In this document: positions 39,130 through 48,980 of the stretch, piece by piece
How the letters are laid out: the number at the start of each line of letters is the position of its first letter
Numbering within the stretch: the first letter of the stretch is position 1
Notes under the pieces: generated by a model
What the model was told of the DNA's origin: nothing
The model's database searches: none
Seen by the model: only the letters and a program-made list of their open reading frames with translations
Translations under genes and position numbers: made by a program
DNA from: Pseudomonadota bacterium
GTDB taxonomy: Bacteria > Myxococcota_A > Polyangia > Haliangiales > Haliangiaceae
Direction: 5' to 3'
DNA: 63,901 bases
Assembly (NCBI GenBank): GCA_022360315.1
Contig: JAKSDA010000491.1
Coordinates: forward strand, 1 to 63,901

Positions 39130-40749
39130 CTACTTTTTGGGGCAATTTGAGCGGATTCGGAACCGATAATAACCCAGTTCGTCTTTCCAGTACTCTCCGT
39201 TAAATTTCCACATGAAGTGTTCGTCGTCAACGATGATCCGTTCTTCCTTGTGGTCTCCGGTGATCCGCTCGCCCTTGGCCTGGGCTGAGATCTGCCCGGC
39301 CTGGGCGTTGAGGACCTCGATTTTGACCTTTACGCTGTCGCGGCTGAACTCGCGCAGCTCCTTGTACAGGCGTTCGATGCGCTCGCGGGCCAGTTTTCCC
39401 GCATCGGCCTCGGCGAGTGATTTTTGCAGGGTGAGCTCCTGCAGCACCTCGCCGGCGATTTTGGTGTTTTGCCACGCCTTGTCGGAGGCGGCCAGCCCTT
39501 TGAGTTCTGCGTCGAGTTCGTTGACCCAGTTGAACGTCTTTCTCAGTGTGCGATCGCCGAGCGCGCTGAGCACCAGGCGGCGACTATCGGCATCGAGTCC
39601 GGCGGTGCGGGATTGGATCTTCTTGACGTACTCGTAGAACTCGGCATTGTCCTCGTACTTGTCGAGCAGCTGTTTGAGGTTGTCGCGCAGCGGTTTGTAC
39701 TTGAGCTGGAACTCTCCCACCGACTCGAGGGCCCGGTCATAGAGGCAGTATTTGTAGTAGATGACCGACTTGAGGATGGTCGACTCGGGGAAGTAGAAGT
39801 TCTCGAAGTACGGTGCGTTCAGGGTGTGGACGTTGCCCAGGGCCTTGGAGAAGTTTGTCTTCATGAAATAGGCCCACGACGACTCGAAGAGTGAATCCAG
39901 CCAATCTGGCGAGGACTGGGTGAGTCTCTCGTAGTACTTGATGGAGGTATCGAACTGCGAAGTCGAGTAGAACACCCGAGCCATGGATAGGATGGCCAGT
40001 TCTTCGTACTTCTTTATGTCTTCGAGCGAGTAGTAGGGCGGTTTTTCGCGGCCGATGACGAGGATTTCCTTGAACGCTTCGACGGCCGGTTTTCCCTCGT
40101 ACTTGCGCACATGGGTGACGCCGGTGAAGAACTTTGCCTTGATGTAGAAGGGACTCTGGCGGTCGACCCCGCCAAACAGCCTGATCGCCTGCTCGAACTG
40201 GCCGCGCCGGTAGAAGTGTCGGCCGAGCAGGTAGTAGAGCTCGTCGCGGACTTCGTCCATGATCGGCTGTCCCAGCTCTTGCGGGTCGTACGAGCCGATT
40301 TTTTCCAGAATGCCCGAGGTCTCGGGCAGAACCCGCGACAGCGCGGCGAGCCATTTTAACGTGGCGCTGTGATAGCGGTGCGCATTCCCCAGCTGGGCGA
40401 TCTTGTCGAAGTAGGACAGACCGGCGGCGTAGAACTTGAGCTGATAGAGGGTTTTGCCCATGAAGAACTCGGCGCGCTGGCGGTTTGCTTGCGAGTCTTC
40501 TGTCTCTCCGTCGAGCACTTTTTTGAACTCGATCGAGGCCGAGTAGTAGTCTCCCTTATCGTAGAGATTGGTCGCCCGGGCCAGTGTCTTGGACGGCGGA
40601 GTCCGCTTGACTTCGTCGGGCTGGAATTCGAGGTCGTCGTCGGAATTCTTGTCCTGAGCCCATGCAGGACCGGACAGGAGCCAGAGAGCTGCGACTGCGG
40701 TCAGGGTCGATGCGAGCCACCTGATGACAGCAGGTGTATTGCGACTCAT
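39130..40749 (-). CDS. gltC: Periplasmic TPR protein, GltC-like
   Basis: 539 residues. ATG 40749 has AGGAG six bases upstream and starts a signal peptide cleaved near AWAQ. Helical TPR-type repeats follow (LYDKGDYYSASIEFKKVLDG, YLLGRHFYRRGQFEQAIRLF, FYSTSQFDTSIKYYERLTQS). The last 30 residues are distinctive: FMWKFNGEYWKDELGYYRFR, then a terminal Cys-Pro-Lys-Lys. I recognise this as the GltC type of gliding-motility protein, which in M. xanthus is encoded in a separate locus (gltA-B-C); here it directly precedes the gltD-like gene. The match is from memory of the family, not from alignment. Confidence 0.75.
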   Translation of the reverse strand: MSRNTPAVIRWLASTLTAVAALWLLSGPAWAQDKNSDDDLEFQPDEVKRTPPSKTLARATNLYDKGDYYSASIEFKKVLDGETEDSQANRQRAEFFMGKTLYQLKFYAAGLSYFDKIAQLGNAHRYHSATLKWLAALSRVLPETSGILEKIGSYDPQELGQPIMDEVRDELYYLLGRHFYRRGQFEQAIRLFGGVDRQSPFYIKAKFFTGVTHVRKYEGKPAVEAFKEILVIGREKPPYYSLEDIKKYEELAILSMARVFYSTSQFDTSIKYYERLTQSSPDWLDSLFESSWAYFMKTNFSKALGNVHTLNAPYFENFYFPESTILKSVIYYKYCLYDRALESVGEFQLKYKPLRDNLKQLLDKYEDNAEFYEYVKKIQSRTAGLDADSRRLVLSALGDRTLRKTFNWVNELDAELKGLAASDKAWQNTKIAGEVLQELTLQKSLAEADAGKLARERIERLYKELREFSRDSVKVKIEVLNAQAGQISAQAKGERITGDHKEERIIVDDEHFMWKFNGEYWKDELGYYRFRIRSNCPKK

Positions 40750-41080
40750 GAAATCTCCTTGCCCCGGGCCGTGGCCAGGGCCGACTGTCTTACAAATTCT
40801 TGTAATGAATCCATGCAGCTAGGTGACAAATCATGGTCCTGTGGTCGCCTGGTTGTCAAGGGCGTATGCCCCGGCACGAAGTCGGCAGCCCGGCCGGGCG
40901 CAATCGCGGGTTTCAGGACAGCGCTCATCTGAGGATCGTTTTGGAGACACGGGCGATCCGGCTGCTGTTGCGGTCCCGGCGGCGCAGTCGGCTGGCGCGC
41001 TCGCCAACCGGACCGTGAAAGGTTCGCTGAAGGTCGATTCACGACCCAAAAAACTCAAATAAAATAAGTAAGTACAATAC

Positions 41081-41108
41081 TTGACATCGCCCTTTGGCAG
41101 ACTATCAT
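41081..41108 (+). promoter_or_regulatory. Strong sigma-70-type promoter
   Basis: TTGACA (41081-41086, a perfect -35), 16 bases, TATCAT (41103-41108, -10). The preceding 30 bases are very AT-rich (AATAAAATAAGTAAGTACAA), like an UP element. Transcription would start near 41115 and feed the lipoprotein gene at 41249. The AT-rich patch also lies 330 bases upstream of the divergent gltC-like gene, so it may serve both. Confidence 0.7.
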
Positions 41109-41248
41109 CGAGCCTCCACACCCGGACCTGGGGCGGGCGTGGTGCCGCTTTTGGGCCCCGCGCTCGGGCCTCGGTCCCCGGCGTCATGGCCTTCGCAACC
41201 GAAGCCCACCAAATGGGTCAACCAGACATGGAAATAGGAGCTTCCCTC

Positions 41249-41716
41249 ATGGAGCATCGGTGGGATTTTTCCCGAACGCTGCTGGGGTTGGCGGCGGTCG
41301 TCGCAATGACCGCAGCCTGCTCGGACAACCCGGTCGGGCGCGAATGCTTCCTCGGCACCGAAACCCCGAGCGATACTCAGGTTGTCGTCGCTTCCCCCGC
41401 GCTCGAGTGCTCGTCCCGCACCTGCATACAGATCCCGCTCGAGACCGGCGTGATCCTGCCCGAGGGAAGTCGCTACGCCAGTCTGTGCACCGCTGAATGC
41501 GAGGTCGACAGCGACTGCGACCGGGTTCCCGAATCGCCCTGCCAGACCGGATTCACCTGCGGTATTGCCACCGTTGTCGGCAAGTTCTGCTGCCGCAAGC
41601 TGTGTATGTGTCGCGATTACCTCCTCGTTCCCGACGCCGGCCTGTCGACTCCCACCGCGTGCGATCCAGACGACAGCACCAATCAGTGCTGCAACCTGCC
41701 GGGCCGGTGCGAGTAG
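41249..41716 (+). CDS. Cysteine-rich lipoprotein
   Basis: 155 residues from ATG 41249, with GGAG eight bases upstream; the promoter at 41081-41108 rules out the longer in-frame starts. The signal peptide (SRTLLGLAAVVAMTAAC) carries the lipobox TAAC. The mature part is rich in cysteines, many paired (ECSSRTCIQ, LCTAECEVDSDCD, KFCCRKLCMCRDYL, NQCCNLPGRC), typical of small disulfide-knotted surface proteins in Myxococcota. Function unknown. It ends with its own terminator before the ribosomal protein operon, so it is a single-gene unit with an unusually good promoter. Confidence 0.75.
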   Translation: MEHRWDFSRTLLGLAAVVAMTAACSDNPVGRECFLGTETPSDTQVVVASPALECSSRTCIQIPLETGVILPEGSRYASLCTAECEVDSDCDRVPESPCQTGFTCGIATVVGKFCCRKLCMCRDYLLVPDAGLSTPTACDPDDSTNQCCNLPGRCE

Positions 41717-41743
41717 ACGCAGCCTGGCCTGGATCGGCGAGAC

Positions 41744-41766
41744 CCAACCAAAGATGGTTGGATTTT
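41744..41766 (+). terminator. Intrinsic terminator of the Cys-rich lipoprotein gene
   Basis: CCAACCA and TGGTTGG pair perfectly around AAGA, followed by ATTTT. It lies 28 bases after the stop codon and insulates the rplV operon from upstream transcription. Confidence 0.6.
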
Positions 41767-41907
41767 AGCTGGTTGCAATAGATCCAGCCAGTTGTGTCGA
41801 TCGGCTGATCGGGGCGGCCCGGCCCCAAAAAGACGGGTTTGCCCGTCCCTCCGCCATCGCTCCGACGATCTGGCTCCTGATTTGCGAGAACTCGGTCGAT
41901 GCCGGGG

Positions 41908-41936
41908 TTGTATTGCCGACTGGAATCTGCTAGAAG
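41908..41936 (+). promoter_or_regulatory. Candidate promoter of the ribosomal protein operon
   Basis: TTGTAT, 17 bases, TAGAAG, with an extended -10 TGC immediately before the hexamer, 29 bases upstream of rplV. The match is modest. A 6-bp hairpin (GACGGG/CCCGTC, 41832-41847) lies earlier in the leader. Given the terminator at 41744, rplV needs a promoter in 41767-41965. Confidence 0.3.
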
Positions 41937-41965
41937 AGCCCGCTCTGCCAGCTGGAGGCCAGATC

Positions 41966-42310
41966 ATGGAAGCGAGAGCAGTTATAAGGCACATACAGAT
42001 GTCACCACGCAAAATGCGCGTGGTGGCCAATATGGTTCGCGGCGAACCGGTGGGTGGGGCATTGGATCTGCTCCGGCTCATGCCCAAGAAGGCCGCGGGC
42101 ATCATTGTTAAGGCCCTGGTGTCGGCCGCGGCCAATGCCGAGGACAAATCGGGCGGCGAGGTCGATCCGGACTCATTGCGGGTGAAGAGTATCTGGGTGG
42201 ACGGTGGCCCGATCATCAAACGCTGGATGCCGCGAGCCATGGGTCGGGCCAATCGAATCAACCACCGAACCAGTCATCTCACAGTCGTCGTGTCCGACGA
42301 CAATTCATGA
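41966..42310 (+). CDS. rplV: 50S ribosomal protein uL22
   Basis: 114 residues beginning MEARAVIRHIQMSPRKMRVV, the conserved uL22 N terminus. The beta-hairpin that lines the exit tunnel and the C-terminal NHRTSHLTVVVSDD follow. ATG 41966 has GGAGG seven to eight bases upstream. It is the first gene of the cluster: the usual preceding rpsJ-rplC-rplD-rplW-rplB-rpsS are absent, and an unrelated lipoprotein unit lies upstream instead. The protein binds 23S rRNA across several domains. Confidence 0.96.
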   Translation: MEARAVIRHIQMSPRKMRVVANMVRGEPVGGALDLLRLMPKKAAGIIVKALVSAAANAEDKSGGEVDPDSLRVKSIWVDGGPIIKRWMPRAMGRANRINHRTSHLTVVVSDDNS

Positions 42311-42360
42311 CGCTGCCGCAAAAGCAAACCGTCACACAGCGGACAGTCAAAAGAGAACTC

Positions 42361-43017
<657 letters not shown>

Positions 43018-43038
43018 GGAAACAAGGGGTATGTCGCC

Positions 43039-43455
43039 ATGTTAGCTCCCAAACGGACCAAATACCGAAAACGCCAGAAAGGCCGTTCTCGGGGCATGGC
43101 CAAGGGTGGCCACGAGGTCAGCTTTGGCGATTTCGGCCTGCAGGCACTCCAGCCCGGTCACATCACGGCCCGCCAGATCGAGGCTGCGCGCGTGTCCATC
43201 ACCCGTATGGTCAAAAAGACCGGAAAGCTCTATATCCGCATCTTTCCCGACAAGCCCATCACCAAGAAGCCAGCCGAGACCCGCATGGGTAAGGGCAAGG
43301 GTGGCAACGAGGGCTTTGTCGCCGTGGTCAAGCCAGGCCGCGTGATGTTCGAGCTCGAGGGCGTGCCCGAGGAGCTGGCACGGAAAGCATTTCTCCGGGC
43401 TCACCACAAACTGCCCGTCAATACCCACATGATCTCTCGGGAGCCGCCGCTATGA
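43039..43455 (+). CDS. rplP: 50S ribosomal protein uL16
   Basis: 138 residues: MLAPKRTKYRKRQKGRSRGM, then GQ-type loops and KPITKKPAETRMGKGKGG, the loop reaching toward the peptidyl-transferase centre and A-site tRNA. Normal length. Its stop overlaps the rpmC start (ATGA), indicating coupling. Confidence 0.96.
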   Translation: MLAPKRTKYRKRQKGRSRGMAKGGHEVSFGDFGLQALQPGHITARQIEAARVSITRMVKKTGKLYIRIFPDKPITKKPAETRMGKGKGGNEGFVAVVKPGRVMFELEGVPEELARKAFLRAHHKLPVNTHMISREPPL

Positions 43456-43721
43456 GCAAGACGCAAGATGCCCTGGAACGCATCCGCGACCTGCCAGATG
43501 AAGAGCTCGACCAGGCTCTCGATCGCGCTCGTGACGAGTACTTTCGCCTCACGCTGCAACTCCACACCAACCAGGTCGATAACACGATGTCGGTGCGCGC
43601 CAAGAGACGGGAGGTCGCCCGCATTCTCACGGTACAACGGGCCCGGGCACTCGGTCTCGAGTCCCAGGCCCAGGGAACCAGCGCCGCTTCCGATTCTTCC
43701 GCGGAAGGAAAGGACGAGTAG
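43452..43721 (+). CDS. rpmC: 50S ribosomal protein uL29
   Basis: 89 residues, somewhat longer than the usual 60-70. The two-helix core (LPDEELDQALDRARDEYFRL, then VRAKRREVARILTVQRAR) is clear. A Ser/Ala/Glu-rich tail of about 20 residues (SQAQGTSAASDSSAEGKDE) is an addition of low complexity. uL29 lies at the exit tunnel and contacts SRP and trigger factor. It overlaps rplP by four bases. Confidence 0.93.
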   Translation: MSKTQDALERIRDLPDEELDQALDRARDEYFRLTLQLHTNQVDNTMSVRAKRREVARILTVQRARALGLESQAQGTSAASDSSAEGKDE

Positions 43722-43723
43722 CC

Positions 43724-44082
43724 ATGTCCGGAAGATCAGATATTCCGGCCGCTACGGCGACCGGGCAAGAGCCGGCCGCCGCGGCGGCCGGGCAAAAGCG
43801 AGACGGTGGCGCGGCCGGGCGAGAGCGCGGGATTCGCCGCACGATTTCGGGAACCGTCACCTCCTCGGCCATGGATAAGACAGTCGTGGTCACCGTCGTC
43901 CGGCGTATTCGCGACCGGAGGTTCCACAAGTTCGTCACCCGCCGGGTCAAGTACAAGGCCCACGATGAGCGCAACAGCTGCTCGGTCGGCGATGTCGTCG
44001 AACTGGTCGAATCGCGGCCGTACTCGAAGACCAAGCGCTGGCGGGTGTCGAGGACCATCGAGAAGGCCAGAGAGGTGGTCAA

Positions 44083-44086
<4 letters not shown>
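43724..44086 (+). CDS. rpsQ: 30S ribosomal protein uS17 with N-terminal extension
   Basis: 120 residues, against about 80-90 normally. The OB-fold core starts near residue 36 (RRTISGTVTSSAMDKTVVVT) and includes RRVKYKAHDERNSCSVGDVV and SRPYSKTKRWRVSR. The first 35 residues are Ala/Gly-rich with GQ-containing near-repeats (ATGQEPAAAAAGQKRDGGAA). The ATG is two bases after the rpmC stop, and no better start exists before the core. Its stop overlaps rplN (ATGA). Confidence 0.95.
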
Positions 44087-44450
<364 letters not shown>

Positions 44451-44451
<1 letters not shown>

Positions 44452-44813
44452 TGGCCAGAGCAATCGGCAGGGCCAAATCGGGCCCCACACGAGCTCATGT
44501 CCGGCGCGGTGATGTGGTGGTCGTGACCAAGGGCCGGGAAAAGGGCAAACGCGGCAAGGTCAAGCGCCTGGTCGGCGGCGGCCGGGTCGAGGTCGAAAAG
44601 GTCATGATGATCAAGCGCCACACCAAGCCCACGCAGAAAAACCCGCGCGGCGGCATCGTCGACCAGGAAGGCTCCATCCCCCTGGCCAACGTCGCCATGT
44701 GGTGCGAGAAATGTGCTGCCGGCCGGCGATCGCGTAAGGTCGTCGACGACAGTGGGAGCAAAACCCGCGTTTGTGTCAAATGCGACAATCCATTTCCCAC
44801 ACCGGGAAGTTGA
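44451..44813 (+). CDS. rplX: 50S ribosomal protein uL24 with C-terminal zinc-ribbon cysteines
   Basis: 120 residues from ATG 44451 (GTG 44448 in frame would add one residue). The KOW domain is clear (HVRRGDVVVVTKGREKGKRG, KVMMIKRHTKPTQKNPRGGI), followed by EGSIPLANVAMW. The tail carries CEKC and CVKC, four cysteines arranged as a zinc site that many bacterial uL24 proteins have lost. uL24 is an assembly initiator of the large subunit. Confidence 0.95.
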
Positions 44814-44833
44814 CCGAGCATCGAGAGTAGACC

Positions 44834-45528
<695 letters not shown>

Positions 45529-45532
<4 letters not shown>

Positions 45533-45708
45533 GTCGCCTGGCCAAAATGCTGCCCAAGAAGCACAAATTCAACGTCCGCTATCGCAACCGTTGTCCGATC
45601 TGCGGCCGGCCCCGCGGCTACATGCGCAAGTTCGACATGTGCCGCCTATGCTTCCGTTCACTGGCACTCAAGGGAGATATCCCCGGAGTGATCAAATCGA
45701 GTTGGTGA
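45529..45708 (+). CDS. rpsN: 30S ribosomal protein uS14, zinc-binding form
   Basis: 59 residues, the short zinc-binding form: RCPICGRPRGYMRKFDMCRL with a fourth cysteine two residues on (C22, C25, C38, C41), ending IPGVIKSSW. It is too short for many gene callers but unambiguous. It overlaps the rplE stop (ATGA) and is followed 10 bases later by rpsH. Confidence 0.96.
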
Positions 45709-45718
45709 GGCTTTCATT

Positions 45719-46117
45719 ATGTCGATGACAGATCCCGTCGCCGATTTTCTCACCCGAATCCGCAACGCCATCGGAGCGCACAAGAACTCGGTCGATTGTC
45801 CGCGTTCCAGGCTCAAAGAGCGCATGGCCGAGATTCTCCGCAAAGAGGGTTATATCGCGGCGGTGTCCACGCGCGACGAGCATTACCAGGGCGTGATCTC
45901 GATGACTCTCCGCTACGACAACAACAACGTCAATGCGATCTCGGGTTTGCGCCGCATATCGCGCCCCGGCCAGCGCAAGTACGTTCCGGCCAAAGAAGTG
46001 CCAATCGTGCGCAACGGCCTCGGGATCGCCATCATCTCCACCTCCCGCGGCGTGGTCACCGACCGCGAGGCGCGCAAGCTCGGCGTCGGCGGCGAAGTGC
46101 TGTGCGAGGTCTGGTAG
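45719..46117 (+). CDS. rpsH: 30S ribosomal protein uS8
   Basis: 132 residues of standard length: MSMTDPVADFLTRIRNAIGA, SGLRRISRPGQRKYVPAKEV, GLGIAIISTSRGVVTDREAR and the C-terminal GGEVLCEVW. It binds 16S rRNA helix 21 and in other bacteria represses the spc operon translationally; no look-alike site was identified here. Confidence 0.97.
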   Translation: MSMTDPVADFLTRIRNAIGAHKNSVDCPRSRLKERMAEILRKEGYIAAVSTRDEHYQGVISMTLRYDNNNVNAISGLRRISRPGQRKYVPAKEVPIVRNGLGIAIISTSRGVVTDREARKLGVGGEVLCEVW

Positions 46118-46119
46118 CC

Positions 46120-46653
46120 ATGTCGAGAATAGGCAAAAAACCCGTCGAAATTCCCAAGGGAGTGACCGTCACTCTCTCCGATGACACCATCTCGGTCAAG
46201 GGACCCAAGGGACAGCTTTCCATTGCCTCGAACCGCCTGGTCTCGGTGGAGCAGCGAGACGGCAAGCTGGTTTTTCAGCCCAACGACGGGTCCAAGCCGG
46301 CCCGGGCTGCGCACGGCCTGATGCGAGCTCTGTGTGCCAATATGGTGCACGGCGTCAGCAAGGGCTTCGAGCGGGTTCTCGAGATCAATGGCGTCGGCTA
46401 TCGCGCTGAGGTCAGCGGGTCGAAGTTGGTGCTCCAGCTCGGCTACTCGCACCCCATCGAGTATGCGCTGCCCGACGGGGTGTCGGCCAAGGTCGAAAAA
46501 ACCACTATTGTCCTGTCCGGCATCGACAAGCAAGTGCTCGGTCAAACCGCGGCCAATGTCCGCGGATTCCGTCCGCCCGAGCCGTACAAGGGCAAGGGCA
46601 TCAAGTACCAAGAGGAACAGATTCTGCGCAAGGTCGGCAAAGCCGCCGGCTGA
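46120..46653 (+). CDS. rplF: 50S ribosomal protein uL6
   Basis: 177 residues: MSRIGKKPVEIPKGVTVTLS at the start and FRPPEPYKGKGIKYQEEQIL near the C terminus, both diagnostic. Two similar alpha/beta domains and normal length. The ATG is two bases after the rpsH stop. It contacts the sarcin-ricin loop. Confidence 0.97.
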   Translation: MSRIGKKPVEIPKGVTVTLSDDTISVKGPKGQLSIASNRLVSVEQRDGKLVFQPNDGSKPARAAHGLMRALCANMVHGVSKGFERVLEINGVGYRAEVSGSKLVLQLGYSHPIEYALPDGVSAKVEKTTIVLSGIDKQVLGQTAANVRGFRPPEPYKGKGIKYQEEQILRKVGKAAG

Positions 46654-46690
46654 ATGGCCGCACACCCGGCACAGCGAGAGGTATACGCAG

Positions 46691-47065
46691 ATGGCTGGTC
46701 ACATCAAGATCTCCAACAGCAAGGAACGCACGAGGCTGCGCCGCAAATCGGCCATTCGCAAGCGTATCGCCGGTACTGCGGAGCGGCCGCGACTGTCGGT
46801 GTTTCGCTCGGCCAAACACATCTACGTCCAGGCGATCGACGATGTGTCCAATCGCGTATTGGTTGCGGTGAGCGATCTTCACAAGGACATTGAAACCGAG
46901 GGCAAGAAAAAGAAAGAGCGAGCGCGGGTGGTCGGCCAGGAGCTCGGCAAGAAGCTCCTGGCTCAGAATGTCGAGCGCGCGATCTTCGACCGCAACGGTT
47001 ACATCTATCACGGGCGGGTCAAAGAGGTAGCTGAAGGCGCCCGCGAAGCCGGTCTGAAATTCTAG
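46691..47065 (+). CDS. rplR: 50S ribosomal protein uL18
   Basis: 124 residues from ATG 46691, preceded by GAGAGG about 11 bases upstream. The basic N terminus (KERTRLRRKSAIRKRIAGTA) is followed by RPRLSVFRSAKHIYVQAIDD and FDRNGYIYHGRVKEVAEGAR, as in the family. It binds 5S rRNA with uL5. Confidence 0.96.
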   Translation: MAGHIKISNSKERTRLRRKSAIRKRIAGTAERPRLSVFRSAKHIYVQAIDDVSNRVLVAVSDLHKDIETEGKKKKERARVVGQELGKKLLAQNVERAIFDRNGYIYHGRVKEVAEGAREAGLKF

Positions 47066-47090
47066 CCCAAGGCACAGGGAACCGACTGAA

Positions 47091-47594
47091 ATGGCGATAG
47101 ATCTGGAACAAGTCGGCGAGATCGTCGATCGCGTCGTATACATCAACCGCGTGGCCAAGGTGGTCAAGGGCGGCCGGCGTTTCTCCTTTTCGGCACTGGT
47201 TGTCGTGGGCGATCAGAACGGCTACGTCGGCGCCGGGCTTGGCAAGGCCAACGAGGTGCCAGAAGCGATTCGCAAGGGCAACGAGAGGGCCAAGCGCAAC
47301 CTTTTCCGCATACCGATGGTGGACGGAACCATTCCCCACGAAATCCTCGGGGTATTTGGTGCGGCGCGGGTGCTGCTCAAGCCGGCTGCGCCGGGAACAG
47401 GTGTCATCGCTGGAGGAGCGGTCAGACCTATTCTGGAAGTGGCTGGAATTACAGATATCCTGACAAAATCCATCGGCAGTGCCAACAAGCACAACGTCAT
47501 TCATGCCACGGTGACTGCACTTCGAGAACTGCGCTCGATCGAGGACGTTGCGCGGATTCGCGGCAAGTCGATCGAGGAGATTCGAGGGTTGTAA
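47091..47594 (+). CDS. rpsE: 30S ribosomal protein uS5
   Basis: 167 residues: RVAKVVKGGRRFSFSALVVV, the GYVGAGLGKANEVPEAIRKG loop, HEILGVFGAARVLLKPAAPG and GTGVIAGGAVRPILEVAGIT. Normal length. uS5 lines the mRNA entry channel and affects decoding fidelity. Its stop overlaps the rpmD start by one base (TAATG). Confidence 0.97.
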   Translation: MAIDLEQVGEIVDRVVYINRVAKVVKGGRRFSFSALVVVGDQNGYVGAGLGKANEVPEAIRKGNERAKRNLFRIPMVDGTIPHEILGVFGAARVLLKPAAPGTGVIAGGAVRPILEVAGITDILTKSIGSANKHNVIHATVTALRELRSIEDVARIRGKSIEEIRGL

Positions 47595-47779
47595 TGGCGA
47601 TCAAACTCAAAGTCACCCAGGTACGCAGCGGGATAGGCCGCCCGGAACGGCAAAAGCGGATACTCAAGGGGCTTGGACTGACCCGGATGCACAGGTCGGT
47701 CACCTTGAAGGACACGCCTCCGATTCGGGGCATGATTCGAAAAATCAGTCATCTGGTCCGAGTCGAGCCAGTAGAGTAG
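47594..47779 (+). CDS. rpmD: 50S ribosomal protein uL30
   Basis: 61 residues: [20 protein letters not shown], then [20 protein letters not shown] and a terminal VRVEPVE. Complete and of typical length. It starts on the last base of the rpsE stop. Together with rplO it closes the spc-type segment before secY. Confidence 0.95.
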
Positions 47780-47820
47780 ACTGCAGCTCGCTCGTTTCCG
47801 CCACCAACCAGGACGAGATC

Positions 47821-48963
47821 ATGGGTACGACGCTCCATACACTGGCTCCCAACCCCGGGGCGACGCACAAGAAAAAACGCGTCGGCCGCGGCCCGGGTTC
47901 GGGTTACGGCAAGACGGCAGGTCGCGGACAAAAAGGCCAAAAATCCAGAACCGGACACCACGGTGCCCGAGTCGGGTTTGAAGGTGGGCAGATGCCGATG
48001 CAGCGGCGTCTGCCCAAGCGCGGTTTCTCCAACCCGTTCCGCACCGAAGCCCATCCGGTCAATCTCGGTTTGATCGCGGCCAAATTCGCCGATCCTGGCC
48101 GGGTCGAGGGCGGCGTAATCGACCTCGCGGCTCTGCGCAATGCCGGCTTGGTTCCCAAGAAGGCCAAGATCGTCAAGATTCTCGGCAGCGGCGACTTCAA
48201 CTTGAAGGTCACGCTTCGAGCCAACCGATTTTCCAAGAACGCCCTTGCCAAGATCGAAGCGGCAGGTGGCAAGGCCGAGATCGTCGCGCCTCAGAAGCGG
48301 ACCAAAAAAGCCCGGCCAGAGGTATCAGAAGCGGCCGAGCCAGCAGCCGAAGCCAAGCCGGCGGCTGAAGCCGAGCCAGCAGCCGAAGCCGAGCCGGCGG
48401 CCGAAGCCGAGCCAGCAGCCGAAGCCAAGCCGGCGGCTGAAGCCGAGCCAGCAGCCGAAGCCAAGCCGGCGGCTGAAGCCAAGCCGGCGGCTGAAGCCGA
48501 GCCGGTGGCCGAAGCCGAGCCGGTGGCCGAAGCCGAGCCAGCCGACGAAGCCAAACCGGCGGCCGAAGCCGAGCCGGCGGCTGAAGCCGAGCCAGCAGCC
48601 GAAGCCGAGCCAGCAGCCGAGGCCGAGCCAGCCGACGAAGCCAAACCGGCGGCCGAAGCCGAGCCAGCCGACGAAGCCGAGCCGGCGGCCGAAGCCGAGC
48701 CGGTGGCCGAAGCCGAGCCAGCCGAAGAAGCTGAGCCAGCCGACGTCACATTATTGGCCGAACCAGAGCCAGCAGCTGCGGAGGCTTCCGAGCCAGCCGG
48801 CGGAGCCGAAGCAAGCGCGGCCGAGCCAGAGCCAGCTGGCCAAGAAGCGTCTGATGAGGCCAATCGCCCGGTCGATCTGGCTGATAAACCTGCTACAACA
48901 GACTCTCCGATCGACGAGGCCCAGGAGGGCCCCAGCGAATCGGGAGAAAAACCCACCGAATAG
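47821..48963 (+). CDS. rplO: 50S ribosomal protein uL15 (bL15) with a 220-residue Ala/Glu/Pro repeat tail
   Basis: 380 residues, about 2.5 times the normal 145-150. Residues 1-155 are an ordinary L15: [55 protein letters not shown]. From about 161 the frame continues as a tail with 22 hexapeptides of the form E/K-P-A/V-A/D-E-A, then a less regular acidic stretch ending [11 protein letters not shown]. The tail is strongly acidic, unlike the basic body, and must project from the ribosome or be removed. The DNA repeats in exact 18-base steps, so the frame is kept. secY follows 17 bases after the stop. Confidence 0.93.
48337..48732 (+). repeat. 22-copy, 18-base tandem repeat inside rplO
   Basis: The coding DNA consists of 22 consecutive 18-base units (consensus GAGCCAGCGGCCGAAGCC) encoding EPAAEA-type hexapeptides. 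First position Glu or Lys and third position Ala or Val account for most variation. Unit length is a multiple of three, so copy-number changes would never shift the frame. Confidence 0.92.
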
Positions 48964-48980
48964 GGCTACAAGGGCACGAC

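Noticed and set aside
48337..48732. CRISPR-like regular repeats
   Set aside because: Units are contiguous 18-mers in coding frame with no spacers and no cas genes; it is a coding tandem repeat.
48291..48956. Minus-strand Gly/Ser/Ala repeat frame opposite the uL15 tail
   Set aside because: Mirror of the tandem repeat with no start context. The plus frame is continuous with uL15.
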